From contig JAKBBM010000003.1 in NCBI GenBank assembly GCA_021808545.1, positions 1 to 61,664 of the forward strand: 61,664 bases of DNA, given 5' to 3'. Positions within the stretch are counted from its first letter, which is position 1. Every line of letters begins with the position of its first letter. The notes under the pieces are model-generated. The model saw only the letters and a program-made list of their open reading frames with translations, did not search any database and was not told where the DNA came from. Shown here piece after piece: positions 16,939 to 24,854 of the stretch. The position numbers and the translations under genes were made by a program. The DNA comes from Pseudomonadota bacterium. Its GTDB lineage: Bacteria > Pseudomonadota > Alphaproteobacteria > Acetobacterales > Acetobacteraceae.

Positions 16939-16976
16939 TCTCCCCCAACGGATGAAAACATGATAGCGCCCCTGGC

Positions 16977-18113
16977 ATGAATGATCGACGCTTGACGATT
17001 CTGCAGATTCTGCCCCGGCTTGATGTCGGTGGCGCGGAGCGGGTGGCGATTGAATGCGCCGAGGCGGTGAGCATGAGCGGCCACCGGGCCCTGATTGCGG
17101 CAGAAGCAGGCGCGCTGCACAGCATGGCCCAGCGCGCCCGGGCGGAATGGATGAAGCTGCCGCTGGCCACCAAAAATCCCCTTAAAATCTGGCGTAATGC
17201 TGGGCGGTTGGTGCGGCTGGCCAAGGCTGAGGGGGTGGATCTGCTGCATGCCCATTCGCGCGCGCCTGCCTGGTCTGGCCTGATGGCGGCGCGCAAGCTG
17301 AACCTGCCTTTTATAACCACGTATCATGGCGTGTATGGCGAGGGCAGCGCGTTCAAGCGCCGGTATAACCGGGTGATGGTGCGGGGCGAGCGGGTGATTG
17401 CGGTCAGCCATTATGTGGCGGGGGTGATTCGCGCGCGCTATGGGCTGGATGAACGGCGCGTGCGGGTGGTTCATGGCGGGGTGGATGTGCACGTATTTAA
17501 CCCAGCCGCCGTGTTGGGTGACCGTGCCGCCCGGCTGGCGCGGGTCTGGCGGGCGGATGATGGGCGTCCCGCCATCATGCTGCCCGGCCGGTTAACCAGC
17601 CTGAAGGGCCAGGAGATCTTCATTCGTGCCCTGGCCGCGATGCGCAATGCCGACGCGCTTGGCATTCTCGTCGGCTCCGACCAGGGGCGCGGCGATTATA
17701 CGGCCCGGCTCGTTGCTTTGGCCGAGAAGCTCGGGGTTGCGGCGCGGCTGCGCATTGTTGGTCATGCGGAGGATATGCCCGCCACCTTGATGCTGGCCGA
17801 TATTGTGGTGAATTGCTCCACCGTGCCCGAGGCGTTCGGGCGTACCATCATCGAGGCACAGGCAATGGGGCGGATTGTGGTGGCAACCGACCATGGCGGC
17901 GCGCGCGAGACGATCGAGCCTGGGCAAAGTGGTTTTCTGGTGCCGCCGGGCGATGCGCACGCCCTGGCCGAGACGCTGGATCATTTGCTGGATATGGGCA
18001 CCGAGGCACGGATTGATTTTGGCCAGCAGGCGCGGGCGCATGTGGCCGAGCATTTCTCGCTGCGGGCGATGCAAAGCCGCGTGCTGGATGTGTATGCGGA
18101 GGTGCTGGGATGA
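16977..18113 (+). CDS. Glycosyltransferase family 4 protein
   Basis: A 378-residue GT-B enzyme. The N-terminal half opens with LQILPRLDVGGAERVAIECA and contains LLHAHSRAPAWSG. The C-terminal half has the retaining-GT4 E-x7-E motif (EAFGRTIIEAQAMG) and VATDHGGARETIEPGQSG for nucleotide-sugar binding. It probably adds a sugar to LPS core or another surface glycan. The downstream GT9 gene starts inside its stop codon (4-nt ATGA overlap), so the pair is coupled. It diverges from the hydrolase gene. Confidence 0.9.
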   Translation: MNDRRLTILQILPRLDVGGAERVAIECAEAVSMSGHRALIAAEAGALHSMAQRARAEWMKLPLATKNPLKIWRNAGRLVRLAKAEGVDLLHAHSRAPAWSGLMAARKLNLPFITTYHGVYGEGSAFKRRYNRVMVRGERVIAVSHYVAGVIRARYGLDERRVRVVHGGVDVHVFNPAAVLGDRAARLARVWRADDGRPAIMLPGRLTSLKGQEIFIRALAAMRNADALGILVGSDQGRGDYTARLVALAEKLGVAARLRIVGHAEDMPATLMLADIVVNCSTVPEAFGRTIIEAQAMGRIVVATDHGGARETIEPGQSGFLVPPGDAHALAETLDHLLDMGTEARIDFGQQARAHVAEHFSLRAMQSRVLDVYAEVLG

Positions 18114-18988
18114 GTCGCATCCTCGTCATCCGCCATGGCGCCTTTGGCGATATCGTGCTGAGCTTTGCCGCCTTCGCCGCCATTCGCGCGAATCATGCGG
18201 GCGATGAGATCACGCTGCTGACCACGAAACCCTATGCCGGGCTGTTGGCAAAAAGCCCGTGGTTCAACCATGTGGTGGTGGATGAAAAGCCCAAGGCCTG
18301 GAATCTGGCCGGGCTGCTGCGGCTGTGCCGGGTCTTGCGCGGGTTTGATATGGTCTATGATCTGCAAACATCCGGGCGCTCCACGCGTTATTTCACCCTG
18401 GCGGGACGGCCGCCTTGGTCGGGCATCGCGCCGGGTTGCCGCTATCCGGATAGCAACCCCGCACGCACGCGCCTGCATACGCGCGAGCGTCTGGCCGGGC
18501 AGCTTGCCGCGGCCGGCATTGCGCATCTGCCCGCGCCCGACCTGTCCTGGCTGACGGGCCAGCCGCCGGTTTTGCCCGCGCGCTATGCGGTGTTCGTGCC
18601 GGGCGGCTCCGCCCACAGGCCGGAAAAACGCTGGCCGGCGGCGCATTTCCGCGCGGTGGCGGATTCTCTGGCGATGGATGTTGTGGTGGTGGGCACGGCG
18701 GGCGAGCGGGATTTGGCGCAAACCATTGGCGGCATAGACTTAACCGGCCGTACCGACATTCCCACGCTGGCCACCGTACTGCGGGGGGCGGCCTTCGCGC
18801 TGGGCAATGATACCGGGCCAATGCACCTCGCCGCCGCCCTCGGCGTGCCCTGCATTTCGCTGTTCTCGGCCGCGTCCGACCCCGCCTTGTGCGCCCCGCG
18901 CACCCCCGATGGCGGCTGGCCAGAGATTTTGCGCGCCCCCAGCCTGCACGCGCTGCCGGTTGCACAGGTGCAGGCCGCCCTGCCATAA
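18110..18988 (+). CDS. Glycosyltransferase family 9 (heptosyltransferase-like)
   Basis: A 292-residue GT9 protein of the ADP-heptose:LPS heptosyltransferase type. It starts MSRILVIRHGAFGDIVLSFAA, the family N-terminus, and has FVPGGSAHRPEKRWPAAHF and GNDTGPMHLAAALGVPCISLF, the conserved donor-binding segment. At 292 aa it is shorter than WaaC/WaaF (about 320-350). Which core position it modifies cannot be told. It is coupled to the preceding GT4 gene. Confidence 0.88.
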   Translation: MSRILVIRHGAFGDIVLSFAAFAAIRANHAGDEITLLTTKPYAGLLAKSPWFNHVVVDEKPKAWNLAGLLRLCRVLRGFDMVYDLQTSGRSTRYFTLAGRPPWSGIAPGCRYPDSNPARTRLHTRERLAGQLAAAGIAHLPAPDLSWLTGQPPVLPARYAVFVPGGSAHRPEKRWPAAHFRAVADSLAMDVVVVGTAGERDLAQTIGGIDLTGRTDIPTLATVLRGAAFALGNDTGPMHLAAALGVPCISLFSAASDPALCAPRTPDGGWPEILRAPSLHALPVAQVQAALP

Positions 18989-19030
18989 CGCCCGGGCCTA
19001 TTTATTTGTCATGCAGCAGAGAGAGTTTTC

Positions 19031-20959
19031 ATGCCCGCCATCACATTGCCCGACGGTTCACAGCGTAATTTCGATGGCGCGGTGACGGGTACCACGATCG
19101 CGCAGGCGATCGGCCCGGGCCTGGCCAAGGCCGCCTTGATCATGGTTGTGGATGGGGTGGAGATGGATATGTCGCGCGAGATCAGCGCGGATGCCACGGT
19201 TAAATTCATCACCCGCCGGGATGAGGATGCGCTGGAGCTGATCCGCCATGATGCCGCGCATATCATGGCCGAGGCCGTGCAAGCGCTCTATCCCGGCACG
19301 CAGGTCACCATCGGCCCGGCCATCGAGAACGGCTTCTATTACGATTTTTACCGTAACGAGCCGTTCACGCCCGAGGATCTGCCCGCCATCGAGGCGAAGA
19401 TGCGCGAGATTGTCGCGGCCAATACGCCATTCACGCGCGAGGTATGGAATCGCGAGGAAGCGATTGAATTTTTTGAAAAGAAAGGCGAGCGATTTAAGGC
19501 CGAGCTGATCCGCGACCTGCCCGGGGGTGAGACCATCACCATCTACCGCCAGGGAGAATGGCTGGATCTGTGCCGGGGGCCGCATTTGCGCGCCACGGGC
19601 GATGTCGGCACCGCGTTCAAGCTGATGAAGACCGCCGGGGCCTATTGGCGCGGGGATTCGAAAAACCCGATGCTGAGCCGCATTTACGGCACTGCCTGGC
19701 GCGACCAGAAGGAGCTGGATGCCTATCTGCACCAGCTGGAGGAAGCCGAGCGGCGCGATCATCGCCGCCTGGCCCGGCAGATGGACCTGTTCCACATTCA
19801 GGAAGAGGCGGTGGGCAGCATTTTCTGGCACCCCAAAGGCTGGCGGCTTTACCGCACGGTTGAAGCCTATATCCGCCGCCGGCAGGAAGAGGGCGGTTAT
19901 GAGGAAGTGCGCACGCCCCAGCTTGTGGACCGCAAATTATGGGAAAAATCAGGCCATTGGGATAAATACCGCAAGCATATGTTCATCGCCGATGTGGTGG
20001 AGGAGGAATCCACCCTGGCGCTGAAGCCGATGAACTGCCCCTGCCATGTGCAGATTTTCCGCCAGGGTTTGCGTTCTTATAAGCAGCTGCCCATCCGCAT
20101 GGCCGAATTTGGCTCTTGCCACCGCTACGAGCCTTCTGGTGCGCTGCATGGCATTATGCGCGTGCGCGCCTTCACCCAGGATGACGCGCATATTTTCTGC
20201 ACCGAGGACCAGATTGCCGATGAGACGGTGCGGTTCGTCGAATTGCTGGAGAGCGTGTACAAGGATTTCGGCTTCGAGAGCTTCGCCGTGAAATTCTCCG
20301 ACCGGCCGGAAACCCGCGCCGGCGACGATGAGGTATGGGACCGCGCCGAGGGGGCGCTGAAGGCCGCCTGCGCGCAGGCCGGGGTTGAATACACGCTGAA
20401 CCCTGGCGAAGGCGCGTTTTACGGGCCCAAGCTCGAATTCGTGCTGCGAGACGCCATCGGGCGGGATTGGCAATGCGGCACCATCCAGGTGGATTTCGTG
20501 CTGCCCGAGCGGCTGGATGCCGAATATGTTACTTCCGAATCCGGCCGTGCGCGGCCGGTGATGCTACACCGTGCGATCATCGGTTCGTTTGAGCGGTTTC
20601 TGGGCATATTGATCGAGCAATATGCCGGACGTTTCCCGCTGTGGCTCGCCCCCACGCAGGCGGTGGTAGCTACCATCGTCTCGGATGCCGATGAGTATGC
20701 GCAAGAAGTGGCGGCGGCCTTGCAAAAAGCCGGGCTGGCGGTGGAGCTGGACATATCGAACCAGAAAATCCAGGCCAAGATCCGCGACCATTCCTTGCAC
20801 CATGTGCCGAATATTTTGGTCGTGGGCCGCCGTGAGGCAGAGGAGCGTAAAGTGGCCCTGCGGCGCCTTGGCGGGGCCGCGCAGGAGGTGATGACGCTGG
20901 ATGAGGCGGTGGCACAGTTAACGCGTGAAGCCACACCGCCCGATCTGCAGAGGGCGTAA
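19031..20959 (+). CDS. thrS: Threonine--tRNA ligase
   Basis: A class II aminoacyl-tRNA synthetase of 642 residues with normal domain order. There is an N-terminal TGS domain (1-62), an editing domain with [11 protein letters not shown], a catalytic core with zinc-ligand Cys ([11 protein letters not shown]) and motif 2 ([14 protein letters not shown]), motif 3 ([18 protein letters not shown]), and an anticodon-binding domain ending [14 protein letters not shown]. An AGAGAGAG stretch about 6 nt upstream serves as ribosome-binding site. No T-box or obvious attenuator lies in the 42-nt gap before it. Confidence 0.98.
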   Translation: MPAITLPDGSQRNFDGAVTGTTIAQAIGPGLAKAALIMVVDGVEMDMSREISADATVKFITRRDEDALELIRHDAAHIMAEAVQALYPGTQVTIGPAIENGFYYDFYRNEPFTPEDLPAIEAKMREIVAANTPFTREVWNREEAIEFFEKKGERFKAELIRDLPGGETITIYRQGEWLDLCRGPHLRATGDVGTAFKLMKTAGAYWRGDSKNPMLSRIYGTAWRDQKELDAYLHQLEEAERRDHRRLARQMDLFHIQEEAVGSIFWHPKGWRLYRTVEAYIRRRQEEGGYEEVRTPQLVDRKLWEKSGHWDKYRKHMFIADVVEEESTLALKPMNCPCHVQIFRQGLRSYKQLPIRMAEFGSCHRYEPSGALHGIMRVRAFTQDDAHIFCTEDQIADETVRFVELLESVYKDFGFESFAVKFSDRPETRAGDDEVWDRAEGALKAACAQAGVEYTLNPGEGAFYGPKLEFVLRDAIGRDWQCGTIQVDFVLPERLDAEYVTSESGRARPVMLHRAIIGSFERFLGILIEQYAGRFPLWLAPTQAVVATIVSDADEYAQEVAAALQKAGLAVELDISNQKIQAKIRDHSLHHVPNILVVGRREAEERKVALRRLGGAAQEVMTLDEAVAQLTREATPPDLQRA

Positions 20960-20964
20960 AGACC

Positions 20965-21597
20965 ATGACGACACAGGTTGCGATCATTCCGGTGACGTCG
21001 TTGCAGCAAAATTGCACGCTGATTTGGGACGATGAGACAAAACAAGGCGCTGTGGTCGACCCTGGCGGGGATGTGCCGCGGATTTTGGCCGCGATTGAGC
21101 GCAGCGGGGCAACGGTGCGCGATATTTTCATCACCCATGGGCATTTGGACCATGCGGGCGGAGCCGCCGAACTGGCCGGGGCACTTGGCGTGCCGGTCAC
21201 GGGGCCTGACATCTCGGATAAATTCCTGCTTGAGAGCATGGAAGAGCAGGGACGCCAATTTGGCTTCATGGCCGGCAATTGCACCCCAGATCGCTGGGTG
21301 AGCGAGGGGAAGGCCGTGACGATGGGCGGCGTTGAATTTGAGGTCCGCCACTGTCCGGGCCATACGCCGGGGCATGTTGTCTTTATTTCCCAGACGTTGA
21401 ATTTTGGCATTTTCGGTGATGTTTTGTTCCGCAACTCCATCGGCCGGACCGATTTGGGCGATTATGGGAATTATGAACAGCTGATCGAGTCCATCCGCAC
21501 CAAGCTGCTGGTGCTTCCGGATGAATTCAGCTTCGTCTGCGGGCATGGGCAGGGCTCGACCATCGGCGCCGAGAAACGCAGCAACCCGTTTTTATAA
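20965..21597 (+). CDS. MBL-fold metallohydrolase (YcbL/glyoxalase II-like)
   Basis: A 210-residue metallo-beta-lactamase-fold hydrolase. The metal motif THGHLDHAGG, the HCPGHTPGHVVF segment, GDVLFRNSIGRTDLGD and the C-terminal CGHGQGSTIGAEKRSNPF fit the YcbL branch near glyoxalase II. It starts 5 nt after thrS and is probably co-transcribed. Likely substrate is a thioester such as S-lactoylglutathione, by family resemblance only. Confidence 0.9.
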   Translation: MTTQVAIIPVTSLQQNCTLIWDDETKQGAVVDPGGDVPRILAAIERSGATVRDIFITHGHLDHAGGAAELAGALGVPVTGPDISDKFLLESMEEQGRQFGFMAGNCTPDRWVSEGKAVTMGGVEFEVRHCPGHTPGHVVFISQTLNFGIFGDVLFRNSIGRTDLGDYGNYEQLIESIRTKLLVLPDEFSFVCGHGQGSTIGAEKRSNPFL

Positions 21598-21603
21598 GGC
21601 CGT

Positions 21604-22275
21604 TCAGGGTGGGTCGATATCGACCCACGACAAATGCCCGCCTTTGCCGGCCCCGGTGTCCAAAAACACCGCCGTGCCGCCTTGACGGCCCTGGCGGATA
21701 TAGGGCCGGCCATCGAGGCTGCGCTGGTCATGCCCGACATAGACCGTAACCTCCTTGGGAATATCCTCAACCCAGCGCAAAAGACGCTCAGGTCTGCCAG
21801 CGCCGGTCACACGGCCGGTGGTCTGCCCGTAAAGGGCGCGGGCCAGAAGCGGGCAGGGGCGGCCGATGGGAAATGGCGGAGGCGGTGTGGTCAGCATCGA
21901 CGGATGAAACCCGCCATGTACAAACACGGTTTGGCCCCGCACCAGCCAAGCGGGGGCGGCCGCAATATCGGCATAGGTGCGAGCGCGCTGGGCGGTGGGC
22001 AATTCGGCCAGCGTGCGGTTCAGCGCCGCGCCGTGCACAGCATCGCCGCGCAAGGCTCGGGCCAGCTTGAAATCATGGTTGCCAAGAATGAACAGGCCGC
22101 GCTTTTCATCGAGCAGCTGGGCCATGATACGCAATGTGGCTGGGCTGTCCGGCCCGTCATCCACCAGATCGCCAAGTTGGACGATGAAACGGTCCGTCGC
22201 GGCGGCGGCGGCAAATCCCTTGGAGTCACCATGCACGTCACCCACGATCCGCAGGGGAATGCCAGCCGGGATCAT
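21604..22275 (-). CDS. Metallophosphoesterase
   Basis: A 223-residue calcineurin-like phosphoesterase. Metal-binding motifs appear in order: GDVHGD near the N-terminus, QLGDLVDDGPDS, LGNHDFKL, FVHGGFHP and VGHD. This is the PPP/PrpE/ApaH-like arrangement, so protein-Ser/Thr phosphatase or dinucleotide hydrolase activity is possible. I start at ATG 22275; a TTG at 22290 would add five residues. It converges on the MBL gene with a 6-nt gap. Confidence 0.85.
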   Translation of the reverse strand: MIPAGIPLRIVGDVHGDSKGFAAAAATDRFIVQLGDLVDDGPDSPATLRIMAQLLDEKRGLFILGNHDFKLARALRGDAVHGAALNRTLAELPTAQRARTYADIAAAPAWLVRGQTVFVHGGFHPSMLTTPPPPFPIGRPCPLLARALYGQTTGRVTGAGRPERLLRWVEDIPKEVTVYVGHDQRSLDGRPYIRQGRQGGTAVFLDTGAGKGGHLSWVDIDPP

Positions 22276-22311
22276 CCGTTCGCACGCCAAAAGGTTGTGA
22301 GGTAACGAAGC

Positions 22312-22340
22312 ATTACAACCACTTCATGGGGCTTGCGCAA
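22312..22340 (-). promoter_or_regulatory. Candidate promoter of the metallophosphoesterase gene
   Basis: On the minus strand TTGCGC (22340-22335) and TGTAAT (22317-22312) are separated by exactly 17 bp, about 37 nt upstream of ATG 22275. Confidence 0.4.
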
Positions 22341-22369
22341 TGGTCTTGCAACCCATTCTCACAAAAATG

Positions 22370-23779
22370 TCAGCCTTTTGTGGCTTCTTCCTTCATTTGC
22401 GAATAAGCGGCCAGGGCGCGGGCGCGGCCCGCTTCGGGGGTGATCAGCGGGTGCGGATAGCTGGCGCCAAGCCGCACCCCGGCTGCGGCCAGCAAGGCGG
22501 AATCGGCCTCCCAGGGCGCATGCAAAACAGCTAAGGGCAGCTTTGCCAATTCGGGTACAAAGCGGCGGATATAGGCGCCGTCAGGATCGAATTTGCGCCC
22601 CTGCAGCACGGGGTTGAAAATGCGGAAATAGGGAGCGGCATCGGCCCCGCAGCCGGCCACCCATTGCCAGGAGGCGCCATTGGCGGCCTCGTCGGCGTCG
22701 CACAGGCAATCCCAGAACCAAGCCTCGCCGGCTTGCCAGGGAATGAGCAGATGCTTCACCAGATAAGAGGCGCAGATCATGCGCACGCGGTTATGCATCC
22801 AGCCAGTTTGCCATAATTCGCGCATCCCGGCATCGATAATGGGCACACCCGTGCGCCCGCGCTGCCAGGCGGCAAGGTGGCCCTTGGTTTCATTCCAGGG
22901 AAAAGCCGCGAATTCAGCACGCAGCGGCTCCTGCCGCAGGGTGGGGTGATGCCAGAGCAAATGCAGCGAGAATTCGCGCCAGAGTAATTCTTTCAAAAAT
23001 ACATGCACACCATTACCGTTGCCCGCCATCGCAGCACTTTGCCATAAGGCGCGGGGCGAGATTTCGCCAAAACGAACATGCGGCGAGAGCCGGGATGTGG
23101 CGGAAATTCCCGGAAAATCTCTTTTTGAATCATAAGATTCTATGCTATTTGCAAGAAATTCCTGAAGTTGCGCGCGTGCGCCGGCTTCGCCCGGCCGCCA
23201 GCTGGCGCGCAAGCCGCCGGCCCAGTCTGGCTTATGGGGGCACAGCCGCCAGCTTTCCAGATCGTCAGACGCCGCCGCCAGCCCGTTAATTTGTGCGGGA
23301 GCAGGCGCGGGGATGCCTGGTACCCCCGCCGCAAAACAGGCTTTGGCGAAAGGTGTATACACCCCATATGGCCCGCCGGATTTGGTAACGATCTGTTCCG
23401 GCGCGAACAAGGCGGTCGAAAGATGCCGATGAAAGCCGATATTTTCCGTGCGTAAGATTGAAGCCAGGGCGCGGTCTATGTTGCGCAATGCCGGCTCAAA
23501 GGCACGGGCGGCATGTACGTGGCTTGCCCCGGTTTCGCGCGCCAGGGTGGGGATGATCTCCAGCGGATCACCCCGCCGCAGAATGAGACGCGCCCCGCGC
23601 GCGGCCAGATCCTTGCCCAGGGCGGCCAGCGAATGGTGCAGCCACCAGCGGCTGGCCCCCCCTAAATGTTCATCGAGTATATAAAGCGGCAACACGGCGC
23701 CAGTCGCCATGGCTGCCTGAAGTGTATGGTTGTCCGCCAGTCGCAAGTCATTGCGAAACCACAAAATGCTGGCGGACAT
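22370..23779 (-). CDS. phrB: Deoxyribodipyrimidine photolyase
   Basis: A light-driven flavoprotein that splits cyclobutane pyrimidine dimers. The 469 residues have the N-terminal antenna-binding domain (ILWFRNDLRLADNHTL) and the C-terminal FAD domain with GRTGVPIIDAGMRELWQTG, MHNRVRMICASYLVKHLL, DCDADEAANGASWQW-like (DADEAANGASWQW) and PYFRIFNPVLQGRKFDPDG. The catalytic and FAD motifs of a class I CPD photolyase are intact. It ends 94 nt before the metallophosphoesterase start on the same strand. Confidence 0.95.
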   Translation of the reverse strand: MSASILWFRNDLRLADNHTLQAAMATGAVLPLYILDEHLGGASRWWLHHSLAALGKDLAARGARLILRRGDPLEIIPTLARETGASHVHAARAFEPALRNIDRALASILRTENIGFHRHLSTALFAPEQIVTKSGGPYGVYTPFAKACFAAGVPGIPAPAPAQINGLAAASDDLESWRLCPHKPDWAGGLRASWRPGEAGARAQLQEFLANSIESYDSKRDFPGISATSRLSPHVRFGEISPRALWQSAAMAGNGNGVHVFLKELLWREFSLHLLWHHPTLRQEPLRAEFAAFPWNETKGHLAAWQRGRTGVPIIDAGMRELWQTGWMHNRVRMICASYLVKHLLIPWQAGEAWFWDCLCDADEAANGASWQWVAGCGADAAPYFRIFNPVLQGRKFDPDGAYIRRFVPELAKLPLAVLHAPWEADSALLAAAGVRLGASYPHPLITPEAGRARALAAYSQMKEEATKG

Positions 23780-23794
23780 TACAGCAGCCGGCCG

Positions 23795-24193
23795 TTATAG
23801 TGCGATAACCAAAACAGCGATGCTCGCAGCCAGCAGCACAGCCCAGGTCAGCATGACGCCAATGGCGCGAAACGGGTTGGGGGCAGGCAAATGTAAACCA
23901 AACGGGTGCAGCAACCGCCCGACAACCAGTCCCGCGGATAACAGGGCCACAAACCAGCTGGCCGCGTTCGCCATGGCCAAGCCGCTGATCAGCAGAAGGC
24001 AAAGCGGGACATATTCGGCGAAATTTCCGTGGGCGCGCACCGCCTCGAGCAGGGCGTGTTTTTCCGGCACGCCTTCGCCATCACCGAGCATGGTTTTGGT
24101 CAGATAACGCTGACGTCCGGCCAAAATGGAGAGCACCAGAAACTCAAGCCCCAGAACACCAGCCGTGGCCAGCAGAATATGCCAGTCTGTCAT
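23795..24193 (-). CDS. MAPEG family membrane protein
   Basis: A 132-residue protein with four predicted membrane helices. The segment between helices 1 and 2 carries the MAPEG signature (EKHALLEAVRAHGNFAEYVPL), and helix 3 has GLVVGRLLHPFGL. The family includes membrane-bound glutathione transferases and peroxidases; the bacterial members are mostly uncharacterised. It lies 15 nt upstream of phrB on the same strand, which suggests a shared transcript and perhaps a stress role. Confidence 0.88.
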   Translation of the reverse strand: MTDWHILLATAGVLGLEFLVLSILAGRQRYLTKTMLGDGEGVPEKHALLEAVRAHGNFAEYVPLCLLLISGLAMANAASWFVALLSAGLVVGRLLHPFGLHLPAPNPFRAIGVMLTWAVLLAASIAVLVIAL

Positions 24194-24303
24194 CGAATCT
24201 CCCCTATATGTCTAAATGTTGAACTTTATGTCAGGTTTCAAGAAGGCGCCCATAAGAGGCGCTATTTGAGTTATAGTTAAAATTCACCAGAAGGGAACGG
24301 AGC

Positions 24304-24786
24304 ATGGAACAGCAGCAGCACAGGGAAATGGCCGGTCTTGAGAAAGCGATGACGGCCCTTGATCCGGAGCATTTTTTCCGTGACTGGCAGCAAGGCGCGT
24401 TGCGTATGGTGCGGGCGCAGGAATGCATGATGCAAGGCATGCTCGCGGCGGCGCGGGCGGAGGTGCGCTTTGGCCAGGAATTCATGGCGCGGCGGGTGAA
24501 TTTGTGGAAATGGGAAGCGCCAGAGCCAGGCCGAGCCAGCGACGCGGCATCCGAGGAGATTGACCGGCTGATTGGGGTTGTTCGTGAGATCAATGAGGAA
24601 TTGCGCGAGGGGTTTACCGAGGCGGTCAAATTGATGAGCGAGGGGGCTCCCGCTTTCATGCAGGCTTTTGCGTCCCCCGCGGCAGCCAATGGCGCGGGGG
24701 AGGAAACGCCAGCGCCAGAGCACGAAGCATCGGCGCCACGGGCGGGAACACGTCCGCGCGCGAAAGCAGAGCCTAAATCGCCATAA
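24304..24786 (+). CDS. Phasin-like helical protein
   Basis: A 160-residue protein with no signal peptide or membrane segment. Residues 1-112 look wholly helical and amphipathic (EHFFRDWQQGALRMVRAQECMM, with regularly spaced F, M and L), followed by a low-complexity Ala/Pro/Glu/Arg tail ending PRAKAEPKSP. Size, helical character and an A/P/K-rich tail are typical of phasins, which coat polyhydroxyalkanoate granules, but I see no diagnostic motif. The start is supported by GGGAACGGAG. It faces topA convergently. Confidence 0.55.
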   Translation: MEQQQHREMAGLEKAMTALDPEHFFRDWQQGALRMVRAQECMMQGMLAAARAEVRFGQEFMARRVNLWKWEAPEPGRASDAASEEIDRLIGVVREINEELREGFTEAVKLMSEGAPAFMQAFASPAAANGAGEETPAPEHEASAPRAGTRPRAKAEPKSP

Positions 24787-24816
24787 GCTGGCGGTTTATT
24801 TCAAGAACGCGGCACC

Positions 24817-24842
24817 GATAGCGGTTAAAAAATACCGCTATC
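24817..24842. terminator. Bidirectional terminator between the phasin-like gene and topA
   Basis: GATAGCGGT (24817-24825) pairs with ACCGCTATC (24834-24842) around the loop TAAAAAAT. The 9-bp perfect stem sits midway between two convergent stops and could serve both strands, though flanking T-runs are weak. Confidence 0.6.
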
Positions 24843-24854
24843 CAGCTTTGCGGT

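Noticed and set aside
20419-21546. 375-residue frame opposite thrS and the MBL gene
   Set aside because: Spans two well-supported genes on the other strand and shows no recognisable motif.
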